NCBI GenBank assembly: GCA_031401675.1
Contig: JANNRR010000169.1
Coordinates: 1-56,631, forward strand
Direction: 5' to 3'
DNA length: 56,631 nt
Source: JANNRR01 sp031401675
GTDB taxonomy: Bacteria; Pseudomonadota; Alphaproteobacteria; Rhodobacterales; Rhodobacteraceae
A model generated the notes under the pieces. That model did not search any database. It saw only the letters and a list, made by a program, of their open reading frames with translations, and had not been told where the DNA came from. Position numbers and translations under genes: made by a program. Positions 25,396-33,419 of the stretch are shown one piece after another; position 1 is the first letter of the stretch, and the number at the start of each line of letters is the position of its first letter.

Positions 25396-27677
25396 GCCCG
25401 GATCGCCTCCTGTGCGCGCTGCGCCAGCCGCACCGCCTGATCACGCCCTGCCAGGTAAGGCAGCGGCCAGACCTGCGCGGTATCGCCAAGCGCCAGCCCG
25501 GCATGCAGCGTCCAGTACGGGTCGGCCAGATGCGGACGGGCCAGACAGACCAGATCGGCGCGCCCGGCCATCAGGATCGAGTTGACATGGTCGGGTTCAT
25601 GGATATTGCCGACCGCCATGGTGGCAATGCCCGCCTCGTTGCGGATCCGGTCGGAAAACGGCGTCTGGAACATCCTGCCATAGACCGGTTGCGCCTCGGT
25701 GCTGGTCTGGCCGGCCGATACATCGATGATGTCAGCCCCCACGGCCCGGAACGCCCGCGCCATCGCAACGGCTTCGGCCGGGGTCACGCCCTGATCACCG
25801 ACCCAGTCATGCGCCGAAAGCCGGACCGACATCGGCTTGTCGGCGGGCCAGACCGCACGCATCCCGGCAAACACCTCCAGCGGATAGCGCAGCCGGTTTT
25901 CCAGCGGTCCGCCATAGGCGTCAGTGCGGATATTGGACACCGGCGTCAGGAAGCTGGAAATCAGGTAGCCGTGCGCCGCATGCAGCTCGATCATGTCGAA
26001 CCCGGCGCGGTCCGCCATTTGCGCCGCCGCCACGAATTCCCCGGTCACCCGGTCCATGTCCGCCCGGTCCAACGCGGCGGGAACCGGATTGCGCGGCGAC
26101 CACGGCACCGCACTGGCCGACATCACCGGCCAGTTACCCGACGGCAACGGCGCGTCGCCCTCCTCCCAGCCCAGTTGCGTGGAGCCTTTCCGCCCGGAAT
26201 GGCCGATCTGGCAGCAGATCTTCGCATTGGTTTCCGAATGAACAAACCGCACCAGCCGGGCCCATGCCGCCTCATGCCCGGGCGCATACAGACCCGGGCA
26301 GCCGAGCGAAATCCGGCCTTCGGGCGACACGCAGGTCATCTCGGTATAGACCAGCCCGGCCCCGCCCTTGGCCCGTTCGCCATAGTGCACGAAATGCCAG
26401 TCGGTCGGACAGCCATCGACAGCCTTGTACTGCGCCATCGGCGACACCACGACCCGGTTAGCCAACGCCATTCCGCGCAGCCGGAACGGCGCGAACATCG
26501 GCGCGCGCCCGGCCGCTCCGCCCGCCTGTTCCTGAAACCAGTCCTCGGCTGCACGCAGCCAGACTGGGTCACGCAGACGCAGATTCTCGTGGCTGATCCG
26601 CTGGCTGCGGGTCAGCAGCGAATAGGCGAACTGCAACGGCGGCATATCCAGGTATCGTTCAACCTGTTCGAACCATTCCAGACTGTTGCGCGCCGCCGAC
26701 TGCAGCCGCAGCACTTCCACCCGCCGCTCGTCCTGATAGCGCTGAAACGCCGCCTCTAGCGTCGGTTCCGAATGCAGGTAGTCGGCCAGGGCAATGGCGC
26801 TATCGAATGCCAGTCTGGTACCCGAGCCAATGGAAAAATGCCCGGTCGCCGCCGCATCGCCCATTAAGACCACATTCTGGTGGTACCAGCGTTCGCAGAT
26901 CACCCTTGGAAAATTCATCCAGACCGCCGAACCGCGCAGATGGCTGGCGTTCGACATCAGATCGTCTCCGCCGAGATGCGCCTCGAATATCTGCTGACAG
27001 GTGTCGACCGTATCCTCCTTGGACAGGTCAGCAAAGCCCCAGGCATCCCAGGTCGCCTGCGTGCATTCGACGATGAAGGTCGCGGTATCGGCGTCGAACT
27101 GGTAGACATGCGCCCAGACCCAGCCGTGCGCCGTCCGCTCGAATATGAAAGTGAAGGCGTCATCGAACTTGGCCTTGGTGCCTAACCAGACGAACTTGCA
27201 CAACCGCATGTCGATATCCGGTCGGAACACCTGTTCATATTCGCGGCGCACGGCAGAATTGATGCCGTCACTGGCCACCACCACATCATAGTCGCCGCGA
27301 TAGTCCTCGGCCAACCGGAACTCGGTCTCGAACTTCATCTCGACGCCCAGGGCCCGGGCCCGGGCCTGAAGCAGGATCAGCATCCGCTTTCGCCCGATCC
27401 CGGCAAAACCGTGCCCGCCGGAAACCGTTCGCACCCCGGCATGCACAACTGCGATGTCGTCCCAATAGGCGAACTGGTCGCGGATGCTTTGCGTGCTTTC
27501 GGGATCGTTCTTTTGCATCCGGCTCAGCGCGTCGTCCGACAGCACCACGCCCCAGCCAAACGTGTCATTTGCCCGGTTCCGTTCCAGCACCGTCACCTGA
27601 TGCGCGGGGTCGCGCAGCTTCATCGAGATCGCGAAGTACAGCCCGGCAGGCCCGCCTCCCAGGCATAGAACCTTCAT
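25392..27677 (-). CDS. 2-aminobenzoyl-CoA monooxygenase/reductase-type fusion flavoprotein
   Basis: 761 residues, two fused flavin domains. The N-terminal part (about 1-390) is a PHBH-type FAD monooxygenase: MKVLCLGGGPAGLYFAI, an internal GDAAATGHFSIGSG FAD motif. The C-terminal part (about 393-761) is an Old-Yellow-Enzyme-like reductase: FRLRGMALANRVVVSPMAQY, DMIELHAAHGYLISSFLTP. The fusion matches the 2-aminobenzoyl-CoA monooxygenase/reductase of Azoarcus and the salicylyl-CoA 5-hydroxylase-like group. The former hydroxylates and dearomatises anthraniloyl-CoA to 2-amino-5-oxocyclohex-1-ene-carbonyl-CoA. The adjacent CoA ligase favours this reading; salicylyl-CoA cannot be excluded. It is first of the minus-strand operon, divergent from the 3-hydroxyacyl-CoA dehydrogenase. 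Confidence 0.82.
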   Translation of the reverse strand: MKVLCLGGGPAGLYFAISMKLRDPAHQVTVLERNRANDTFGWGVVLSDDALSRMQKNDPESTQSIRDQFAYWDDIAVVHAGVRTVSGGHGFAGIGRKRMLILLQARARALGVEMKFETEFRLAEDYRGDYDVVVASDGINSAVRREYEQVFRPDIDMRLCKFVWLGTKAKFDDAFTFIFERTAHGWVWAHVYQFDADTATFIVECTQATWDAWGFADLSKEDTVDTCQQIFEAHLGGDDLMSNASHLRGSAVWMNFPRVICERWYHQNVVLMGDAAATGHFSIGSGTRLAFDSAIALADYLHSEPTLEAAFQRYQDERRVEVLRLQSAARNSLEWFEQVERYLDMPPLQFAYSLLTRSQRISHENLRLRDPVWLRAAEDWFQEQAGGAAGRAPMFAPFRLRGMALANRVVVSPMAQYKAVDGCPTDWHFVHYGERAKGGAGLVYTEMTCVSPEGRISLGCPGLYAPGHEAAWARLVRFVHSETNAKICCQIGHSGRKGSTQLGWEEGDAPLPSGNWPVMSASAVPWSPRNPVPAALDRADMDRVTGEFVAAAQMADRAGFDMIELHAAHGYLISSFLTPVSNIRTDAYGGPLENRLRYPLEVFAGMRAVWPADKPMSVRLSAHDWVGDQGVTPAEAVAMARAFRAVGADIIDVSAGQTSTEAQPVYGRMFQTPFSDRIRNEAGIATMAVGNIHEPDHVNSILMAGRADLVCLARPHLADPYWTLHAGLALGDTAQVWPLPYLAGRDQAVRLAQRAQEAIRA

Positions 27678-27731
27678 CGCTTCCTCCCCCGAACGCCGGT
27701 TCGGTCAAGCGTGCCATTTGCCCCAAACAAT

Positions 27732-27743
27732 TTCAAGCTTGAA
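27732..27743. promoter_or_regulatory. Perfect palindrome in the divergent promoter, candidate MarR operator
   Basis: TTCAAGCTTGAA is a perfect 12-bp palindrome in the 126-bp gap between the monooxygenase/reductase (minus) and the 3-hydroxyacyl-CoA dehydrogenase (plus). A half-site-like CTTGAG follows 12 bases on. Size and place fit a MarR-family operator controlling both directions. It is a sequence observation; binding is inferred. Confidence 0.4.
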
Positions 27744-27803
27744 GTTTCTCGCTTGAGTTCCGCCGCGGTTGCCGCAAGATGGACGGAATTAGAAGGGGCG
27801 AAC

Positions 27804-28931
27804 ATGGCGCAACCTGTGATTGGCATTGTCGGACTTGGCACGATGGGCCTCGGCATCGCGCAGGTGTTCGCGCAGGCCGGATTTATGGTCGTTGCAACCG
27901 ATGCCATGCCTGCCGCGCAAGCCGGCGCTCTGCTACGACTTGCCGACAGTCTGTCGAAACGGATCGCGGCGGGCAAGCTGACCCTCCACGCTGCCGACGC
28001 CGCCCGCGAACGGCTCCGCATCGTCCCGGACTTTGCAGCGCTGGCCTCCGCAGGACTGGTCATCGAAGCAGTTGCCGAAGATCTGGCCGCCAAGCAGTCG
28101 CTCTTTTCAGCCGTGGAGGCTGCGGTGGCATCAGATACTGTTCTGGCCACCAACACATCCTCGCTTTCGGTTGCGGCGATCGCTGCGCCCTTACTCCGAC
28201 CGGACCGCCTGCTCGGCCTGCATTTCTTCAACCCCGCCCCGGCGATGAAACTGGTCGAACTGGTCGCACATCCCGGAGCTTCGCCGGGCGCACTGTCGGT
28301 CGCAAGGCAACTGACCGAAGCAGCCGGCAAGACGGTGATAGCCTGCGCCGACCGCCCGGGCTTCATCGTCAACCGCTGCGCCCGGCCCTATTACGGCGAA
28401 GCGCTGGCGTTGCTGGAGGAGGGGCGCGGCGCAGCCGACGTCGATGCCGCGATGTTGGCCACAGGCTACCGGCTTGGTCCCTTTGCTCTGATCGACCTGA
28501 TCGGAGCCGATATCAATCTGGCGGCCACCAAGGGGCTGGCCGCGGCAATGGCCGGACACCCGCGGTACCACTTGTTCCGGGCGCTGCAAGACCAGGTGGC
28601 ACGCGGCGATCTTGGCCGGAAAAGCCGGCGCGGGTTCATTGACGCCGACAATCAGATGCCTGCTCCTGTCGACACAGAAGCCATCGCCCTGCGGATAGAA
28701 GCCACGCTGGCCAACGAGGCGGCGTACCTGCTGGCCGAAGGCGGCGTGACGGAGGTGGGGATTGACACCGCAATGCGCCTTGGCCTCAATTTCCCGCATG
28801 GACCGTTCGAGGCGGCGCGGCGGTGGGGACTGCCGCGCATCCTCGCCACCTTGACGGCACTGGAGGCAGCGGCGCCACCGCATCTGGTCGGGCGGTATGT
28901 GGTCTGCCCGGCGCTGAGGGAACTGGAATGA
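27804..28931 (+). CDS. 3-hydroxyacyl-CoA dehydrogenase (PaaH/Hbd type)
   Basis: 375 residues from ATG 27804 (MAQPVIGIVGLGTMGLGIAQ), with AGAAGGGG upstream. The Rossmann motif GLGTMGLG, the catalytic His of LHFFNPAPAMKLVEL and CADRPGFIVNR mark the family. The C-terminal domain is duplicated, as in PaaH-like enzymes. It would carry out the NAD-dependent oxidation of a 3-hydroxyacyl-CoA produced after ring opening. It is coupled by ATGA to the thiolase gene. Confidence 0.85.
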   Translation: MAQPVIGIVGLGTMGLGIAQVFAQAGFMVVATDAMPAAQAGALLRLADSLSKRIAAGKLTLHAADAARERLRIVPDFAALASAGLVIEAVAEDLAAKQSLFSAVEAAVASDTVLATNTSSLSVAAIAAPLLRPDRLLGLHFFNPAPAMKLVELVAHPGASPGALSVARQLTEAAGKTVIACADRPGFIVNRCARPYYGEALALLEEGRGAADVDAAMLATGYRLGPFALIDLIGADINLAATKGLAAAMAGHPRYHLFRALQDQVARGDLGRKSRRGFIDADNQMPAPVDTEAIALRIEATLANEAAYLLAEGGVTEVGIDTAMRLGLNFPHGPFEAARRWGLPRILATLTALEAAAPPHLVGRYVVCPALRELE

Positions 28932-30106
28932 CCAACGTTTACCTTTGTGCCTTTTGCCGGACACCGATCGGCCGCTATGGCGGAGCACTGTCCACGGTTC
29001 GCCCGGACGATCTGGCCGCACATGTGATCGATGCGGTGCTAAAGGCTGCATCCGCAGCGGTGGACGAAGTGATATTCGGCTGTGCCAATCAGGCCGGCGA
29101 AGACAATCGCAATGTGGCGCGGATGGCTGTGTTGCTGTCGCGTCTGCCGGACAGCGTTCCCGCGTTGACGGTGAACCGGCTCTGCGCCTCGGGCCTTGAT
29201 GCAGTAATTGCCGGGGCCCGGGCAATAGAAACCGGTGCGGCAGACGTGGTGATCGCCGGTGGCGTGGAAAGCATGAGTCGCGCGCCCTTCGTGATGCCGA
29301 AGGCCGAGGTTGCGTTTGCCCGCAATCCCCAGATCCACGATACGACCATCGGCTGGCGATTTGCGCACGCCCGGATCGCCGCTGAACATGGCATCGAGTC
29401 CATGCCCGAAACCGCTGAAAACATCGCATCAGAATTCGGGATTTCCCGGGCGGATCAGGACAGCTTTGCCTGCCGCAGTCAGGCGCGGTTCGACGCGGGC
29501 TGGCATGCCGCCGATGTGGTCCCGGTTTCGGTTCCGACCGGCAAGGGCGATCCGATGATCGTGGCCGTCGATGAACACCCGCGCCCTACCACCCTTGAGG
29601 CGCTGTCCCGCCTGTCGGCCCCCTTCCGCAAAGGCGGCAGCGTGACGGCCGGCAACGCTTCGGGGGTCAATGACGGGGCGGCGGCGGTGTTGTTGGCCTC
29701 GGAATCGGCAGTGGCGCGGCATCGGCTGACCCCGTTGGCGCGGGTCGGCGCGTCGGCTTCGGCGGGGGTGGCCCCCCGGATCATGGGCACCGGACCGATT
29801 GCCGCCCTGCAGCGGTTGACCGACCGGACCGGACTGACCGCCCGGGATTTCGACGTGATCGAACTGAACGAAGCCTTTGCGGCGCAGGTCCTGGCCTGCA
29901 CCCGCGCGTGGGGGGTGCCGGACGATGCGCCGCATGTGAACCGGTACGGCGGGGCAATCGCCATGGGGCATCCGCTTGGCATGTCGGGGGCGCGGATTGC
30001 CGGAAGTGCTGCACGGCAGTTGCAGGAAACCGGCGGCAAGCTGGCGCTGGTCACGCTGTGCGTCGGGGTTGGGCAGGGTGTGGCGCTGGTGCTGCACGGG
30101 GTCTAG
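28928..30106 (+). CDS. Acetyl-CoA acyltransferase (beta-ketoadipyl-CoA thiolase type)
   Basis: 392 residues from ATG 28928. Thiolase active-site features are complete: Cys in VNRLCASGLDAV (near 91), His in NEAFAAQ and GGAIAMGHPLGMSGAR, and Cys in TLCVGVGQG. The N-terminal CAFCRTPIGRYGGALSTVRP is typical of PcaF/PaaJ-like enzymes, which cleave 3-oxoadipyl-CoA-like substrates. It would complete beta-oxidation of the opened ring to acetyl-CoA and an acyl-CoA. Confidence 0.85.
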   Translation: MTNVYLCAFCRTPIGRYGGALSTVRPDDLAAHVIDAVLKAASAAVDEVIFGCANQAGEDNRNVARMAVLLSRLPDSVPALTVNRLCASGLDAVIAGARAIETGAADVVIAGGVESMSRAPFVMPKAEVAFARNPQIHDTTIGWRFAHARIAAEHGIESMPETAENIASEFGISRADQDSFACRSQARFDAGWHAADVVPVSVPTGKGDPMIVAVDEHPRPTTLEALSRLSAPFRKGGSVTAGNASGVNDGAAAVLLASESAVARHRLTPLARVGASASAGVAPRIMGTGPIAALQRLTDRTGLTARDFDVIELNEAFAAQVLACTRAWGVPDDAPHVNRYGGAIAMGHPLGMSGARIAGSAARQLQETGGKLALVTLCVGVGQGVALVLHGV

Positions 30107-30118
30107 AGGGCGAGGAAC

Positions 30119-31285
30119 GTGGCGGCGATGATGGACAAGGGGACCGACGCGATGACCGACGGGGCGGGCTATTTCTTGTACCACTCCATCGGCCAGTATC
30201 CGGGCAAGCCGGAGGCGCTGGCAGCCGCCATGGCCGCGTTCGGGCAGGTCTGGGGTGCGCGCGACGATGGCCAGTGGGGCTATGCGCTGCAAAGGCGGGC
30301 GGCGTTCATCGAGCGGTGGCGGGCGATCATCGGGGCGGCACCGGGTACGGTCACGACCTGTGAAAGCGTGACAGCCGGGCTGCACATGCTGGTGACGGCG
30401 CTGCCGCAAGGGATGCTCCGGGGTAGGCGCGTGCTGGTGGCGGCGGATTGCTTTCCGTCGAACCACTTCCTGCTGACCGGGCTCGCCGACCGGCTCGGCT
30501 TCACGCTTGATACCGTGCCGCTGCGGCAGGGGGCGGCGTGGGTGGAGCCCGAGGATATGCTGGCCCGCTGGGGCGGCGATGTCGGGCTGGCACTGATCAC
30601 CTGGGTCAGCTCCACCAGTTCGCACCGGGTGGCGCTTGGGCCGCTGGTGGCGCGGGGGCGCGAGGTGGGGTCGGTGGTCGGGGTCGACATCACACAGGCG
30701 GCGGGGTTGCTGCCGTTCAACGTGATCGACCCGGTGGTGGATTTCACGCTGTCGACCAGCCTGAAGTGGATGTGCGGCACGCCGGGGGCCGGGATCTTGC
30801 AGGTGGCGGCGGGGCTGGTTGCGGCCTGCCAGCCGGAGTTGCGCGGCTGGTTCAGCCAGGACGATCCGTTTTCATGGGATCTCGAGCGCTTTGCCTTCGC
30901 CCCCGATATCCGACGGTTCGATCATGGCACCCCGGGGGTTATGGCAGCGGCGGCGTCTTTGCCGGCGCTCGACTGGCATGCCGGACAGGACGGGGCGGCG
31001 ATGCTGGCCCACAACCGGCACTTGTCGGCGGCGATCATCGCGGGGGTGGAGGGGATCGACTTGCGGCTTGCCAGCCCGCGTGATCCGGGCTCACGGGGGG
31101 GCAGCGTGATGGTGCGGCTAGGCAGCCCGGACCAGGCGCAGGCGGTGCTGGCGGGGTTTCGCGCGGCGGGGGTTTTTGCCGATGCGCGCGGGGCGATCTT
31201 GCGGCTGTCGCCGGGGGTGATGACGACAATGGCGGGGGTGGAGCGGATGCTTGGGGCTTTGGCGGCAGGGGTCGGGCGGGGGTGA
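30119..31285 (+). CDS. Kynureninase-like PLP-dependent enzyme
   Basis: 388 residues from GTG 30119 with GAGGAAC before it; in-frame ATGs at 30128 and beyond are alternatives. It has the fold-type I, class V pattern: VTTCESVTAGLHML for phosphate binding, the Asp of VGVDITQAAGLLPFN and the PLP Lys in STSLKWMCGTPGAG. The later QPELRGWFSQDDPFSWDLER and RRFDHGTPGVMAAA resemble kynureninases, which cleave kynurenine to anthranilate and alanine. That product would feed the CoA ligase at 20.5-22.1 kb. It is the third gene of the plus-strand operon. Another beta-cleaving or transaminating activity is possible. Confidence 0.65.
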   Translation: MAAMMDKGTDAMTDGAGYFLYHSIGQYPGKPEALAAAMAAFGQVWGARDDGQWGYALQRRAAFIERWRAIIGAAPGTVTTCESVTAGLHMLVTALPQGMLRGRRVLVAADCFPSNHFLLTGLADRLGFTLDTVPLRQGAAWVEPEDMLARWGGDVGLALITWVSSTSSHRVALGPLVARGREVGSVVGVDITQAAGLLPFNVIDPVVDFTLSTSLKWMCGTPGAGILQVAAGLVAACQPELRGWFSQDDPFSWDLERFAFAPDIRRFDHGTPGVMAAAASLPALDWHAGQDGAAMLAHNRHLSAAIIAGVEGIDLRLASPRDPGSRGGSVMVRLGSPDQAQAVLAGFRAAGVFADARGAILRLSPGVMTTMAGVERMLGALAAGVGRG

Positions 31286-31293
31286 AGGGGGAG

Positions 31294-31314
31294 TGTCCCG
31301 ACTCGGGACATTTT
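31294..31314 (+). terminator. Rho-independent-type terminator after the kynureninase-like gene
   Basis: TGTCCCGA and TCGGGACA (31294-31301 and 31303-31310) form an eight-bp stem with a one-base centre, followed by TTTTATATTG. It begins nine bases after the stop codon and would end the plus-strand 3-hydroxyacyl-CoA dehydrogenase/thiolase/kynureninase transcript. The one-base centre means the actual loop must open some stem pairs. Confidence 0.55.
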
Positions 31315-31865
31315 ATATTGTGTTTTATATCAATGTGTTGACTGTCTCTGATTCATGGATTTTTAACTTTTGCGTTGGGATTTGGCGAGCTTTAGGGCCA
31401 CTGAAGGAGGCGTCGGAGTCCCGAAGGCAGGGAGCTTCTTGCAGGGGAGCATCAAGACTGCTTGGCGGAACGTGCTGCAAGAATGTCCATTGAAAAGCGC
31501 AGAATCGTTGAGCAGGTGCGAATGCCGGACCGATCATGTTTCCTTTTGCTTCTTGCCCGATTTGATTTCAATCAAATCGCGGCGCGCCTGCCTGCCGCTC
31601 GGCCGGCGCGTAGTGTGCGCCCGCCCAGCCAGGCGCGCCCCGATTTCCCGATCAGTGCATCATGCCCGCCCCCGGCCCGCGCACGGCGCAGGCGTTCTTC
31701 GCTGAAATGTGTCCACCGGACCCATTTCCGGGCGCTCATCACCCCTTCGCTTGCGCTCTCGGGCAACGGGCCGGGCGTGCGCACACTGTGCGGCCACCTG
31801 ATCGGCCCGGGTCCTTGAGGCCGACCGGCCGGATCCAGTTCACGAACGTAAAGATGAATGACGCC
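31311..31865. other. Gene-poor convergent interval
   Basis: About 555 bases between the two convergent operons. It starts AT-rich, has a weak sigma70-like pair (TTGACT 31338-31343 and TTTTAA 31361-31366), and holds the 22-bp palindrome at 31558-31579. The short open frames here have no recognisable product. I see no tRNA or other RNA gene. Confidence 0.5.
31558..31579. promoter_or_regulatory. 22-bp palindrome with ATTTGA/TCAAAT half-sites
   Basis: CGATTTGATT-TC-AATCAAATCG has perfect 10-bp arms around a two-base centre. It lies in the convergent gap, not upstream of a visible gene. The ATTTG/CAAAT ends recur at 38657-38676, in the divergent promoter of the MarR-containing operon, so it may be a stray MarR-type operator or a remnant of a lost promoter. 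Confidence 0.35.
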
Positions 31866-33419
31866 TCACGAAAACGACCGGACGGTCAGGAGCGCCCCGT
31901 CCAGCGCCGCGCCGGCCTCGTCCTGCAGCGCCGCTTCGCGCAATCGCCGGGCCCAGTCGGCGGCATCGTCGCGGTGGGCCACATGCGCAATGCCGTCCAG
32001 CACCCGGTCAAACTTCGACAGACCCCGGGCGTGCGTGTCGGAATAGCCCTTGATCAGGCGGCGGCAGCGGATCACCTCGACCGCCAGATCATAGTTGGCG
32101 GCGCGGCAGGACAGGGCGGTATCGAGCCAGCGGGCCATATGCGCCAGTTCGACCCGGTGGCGTTGGGTGCGGCGGCGGTAGCCGCGCAGGCCGCCGACCA
32201 GATAGAGCAAGAGGAAAGATCCCAGACCGTCGGTGCGCAACCGGCGGCCCTTGTTGAACCAGCGGTCGAGCCGGGCCATCCACTTCGGGTCGGCCTCGAT
32301 CCGCGCGCCAAGGTTTGCAGGCAACATGCCCGCGATCTCCTCGGCGCGGGGGTGCATGAATTCGGTCAGGTGCAACAGATGCGCGTCGGTCGCGCCCATT
32401 TCGGCGCGGATGCGGGTGAACCGCTCGCCCCGGGTTTTCAGGTCAGCCACCCGGATCACGTCGTCGTAGGCCATGGCATTGGCGATATATTTCGCGGCCT
32501 CGCGCGAAAGGATGTGGCCCTTGGCGGGGTCGTCAAGACGCAGGATGGTGTCGAGCCGGTCGAGATATTCGGCGCCGTAGGCAGCATCCTGAAATTCGAC
32601 TACCTTGCGCAGGCCCGGCAGCGCCAGTTCGGCCACCGGCGGCGGCAGGGCTGCGGCGCGGTCCCTTAGGACCTGCCAGCCGTGGAGCAGGACAGCCGGA
32701 CCATTGGCGGTGGCGGCAGCCCGGGCGGGCGCGGTAACCGGCGCGGCAACGCCCGTCTGCGCGCCCTTATAGCCGGCGGCAAAAGCGCGCAGGCTCGGTT
32801 CGATGCCCTTGCCCCCGGCCCTGATCGCGGCCTCGAACGCTTCGCGCGGGAACGGCAGCACGCCGGAGCCTGCCAGCGCGCCGAACAGGCTGGCCGAAAT
32901 CACCGAACCGGCAGCTGTCGCCATCGCCTCCATATCCATCAGGATCAGCCGTTGCGCGGCAATTCCGGCGGCGGCGCGCACTTCATCGGCGTTGGCGATG
33001 CCGTCACCGGGCACAGTCTTTTCCGACACCGCCAAGGCGCGGTGGGTGGAGGCGATCAGGGTGGTGCGGTCGGGGGTGACAAAACCACGGATGATCGCCC
33101 GCCCGGCCTCCATCATTTCGGCGGCAATCAGGATATCGACATCACCGGCGGCGGGCAGCAGGGAAAACACCGGAGTGCGGTCGGTTTTCGGGGCCATTTC
33201 AAGGTAATAGATGGTGGCCCCGGTGCGCTGTGCCACCCCGGCGACCGAGGTGGCCTGTACCGCATAGCCGTTTGCACGGGCCACATCCTCGATCCACCCG
33301 GCCAGCACACCGCCGCCCTGCCCGCCGACGGCCATCACAGCCAGCTTGGTGATCTGATCCGGCTTCGGATCGCGCGGTTGCGGGTCAAGGGCGGCGGCGG
33401 CGGCGGCGTCAAGCGTCAT
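31866..33419 (-). CDS. Indolepyruvate ferredoxin oxidoreductase beta subunit, long form
   Basis: 517 residues from ATG 33419, overlapping the alpha-subunit stop (ATGA). The gamma-type pyruvate oxidoreductase fold begins TKLAVMAVGGQGGGVLAGWI and includes VAGVAQRTGATIYYLEM. After about residue 190 it carries an extra C-terminal domain (DUF6537-like) of some 300 residues that single-domain archaeal IorB lacks. With IorA it would convert indolepyruvate or another aryl pyruvate to the arylacetyl-CoA, reducing ferredoxin. It is a cytoplasmic complex. Confidence 0.8.
   Translation of the reverse strand: MTLDAAAAAALDPQPRDPKPDQITKLAVMAVGGQGGGVLAGWIEDVARANGYAVQATSVAGVAQRTGATIYYLEMAPKTDRTPVFSLLPAAGDVDILIAAEMMEAGRAIIRGFVTPDRTTLIASTHRALAVSEKTVPGDGIANADEVRAAAGIAAQRLILMDMEAMATAAGSVISASLFGALAGSGVLPFPREAFEAAIRAGGKGIEPSLRAFAAGYKGAQTGVAAPVTAPARAAATANGPAVLLHGWQVLRDRAAALPPPVAELALPGLRKVVEFQDAAYGAEYLDRLDTILRLDDPAKGHILSREAAKYIANAMAYDDVIRVADLKTRGERFTRIRAEMGATDAHLLHLTEFMHPRAEEIAGMLPANLGARIEADPKWMARLDRWFNKGRRLRTDGLGSFLLLYLVGGLRGYRRRTQRHRVELAHMARWLDTALSCRAANYDLAVEVIRCRRLIKGYSDTHARGLSKFDRVLDGIAHVAHRDDAADWARRLREAALQDEAGAALDGALLTVRSFS

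Noticed and set aside
31338..31366. Promoter-like TTGACT/TTTTAA pair
   Set aside because: The -10 matches only three of six bases and no gene follows; kept only as a note in the gap description.
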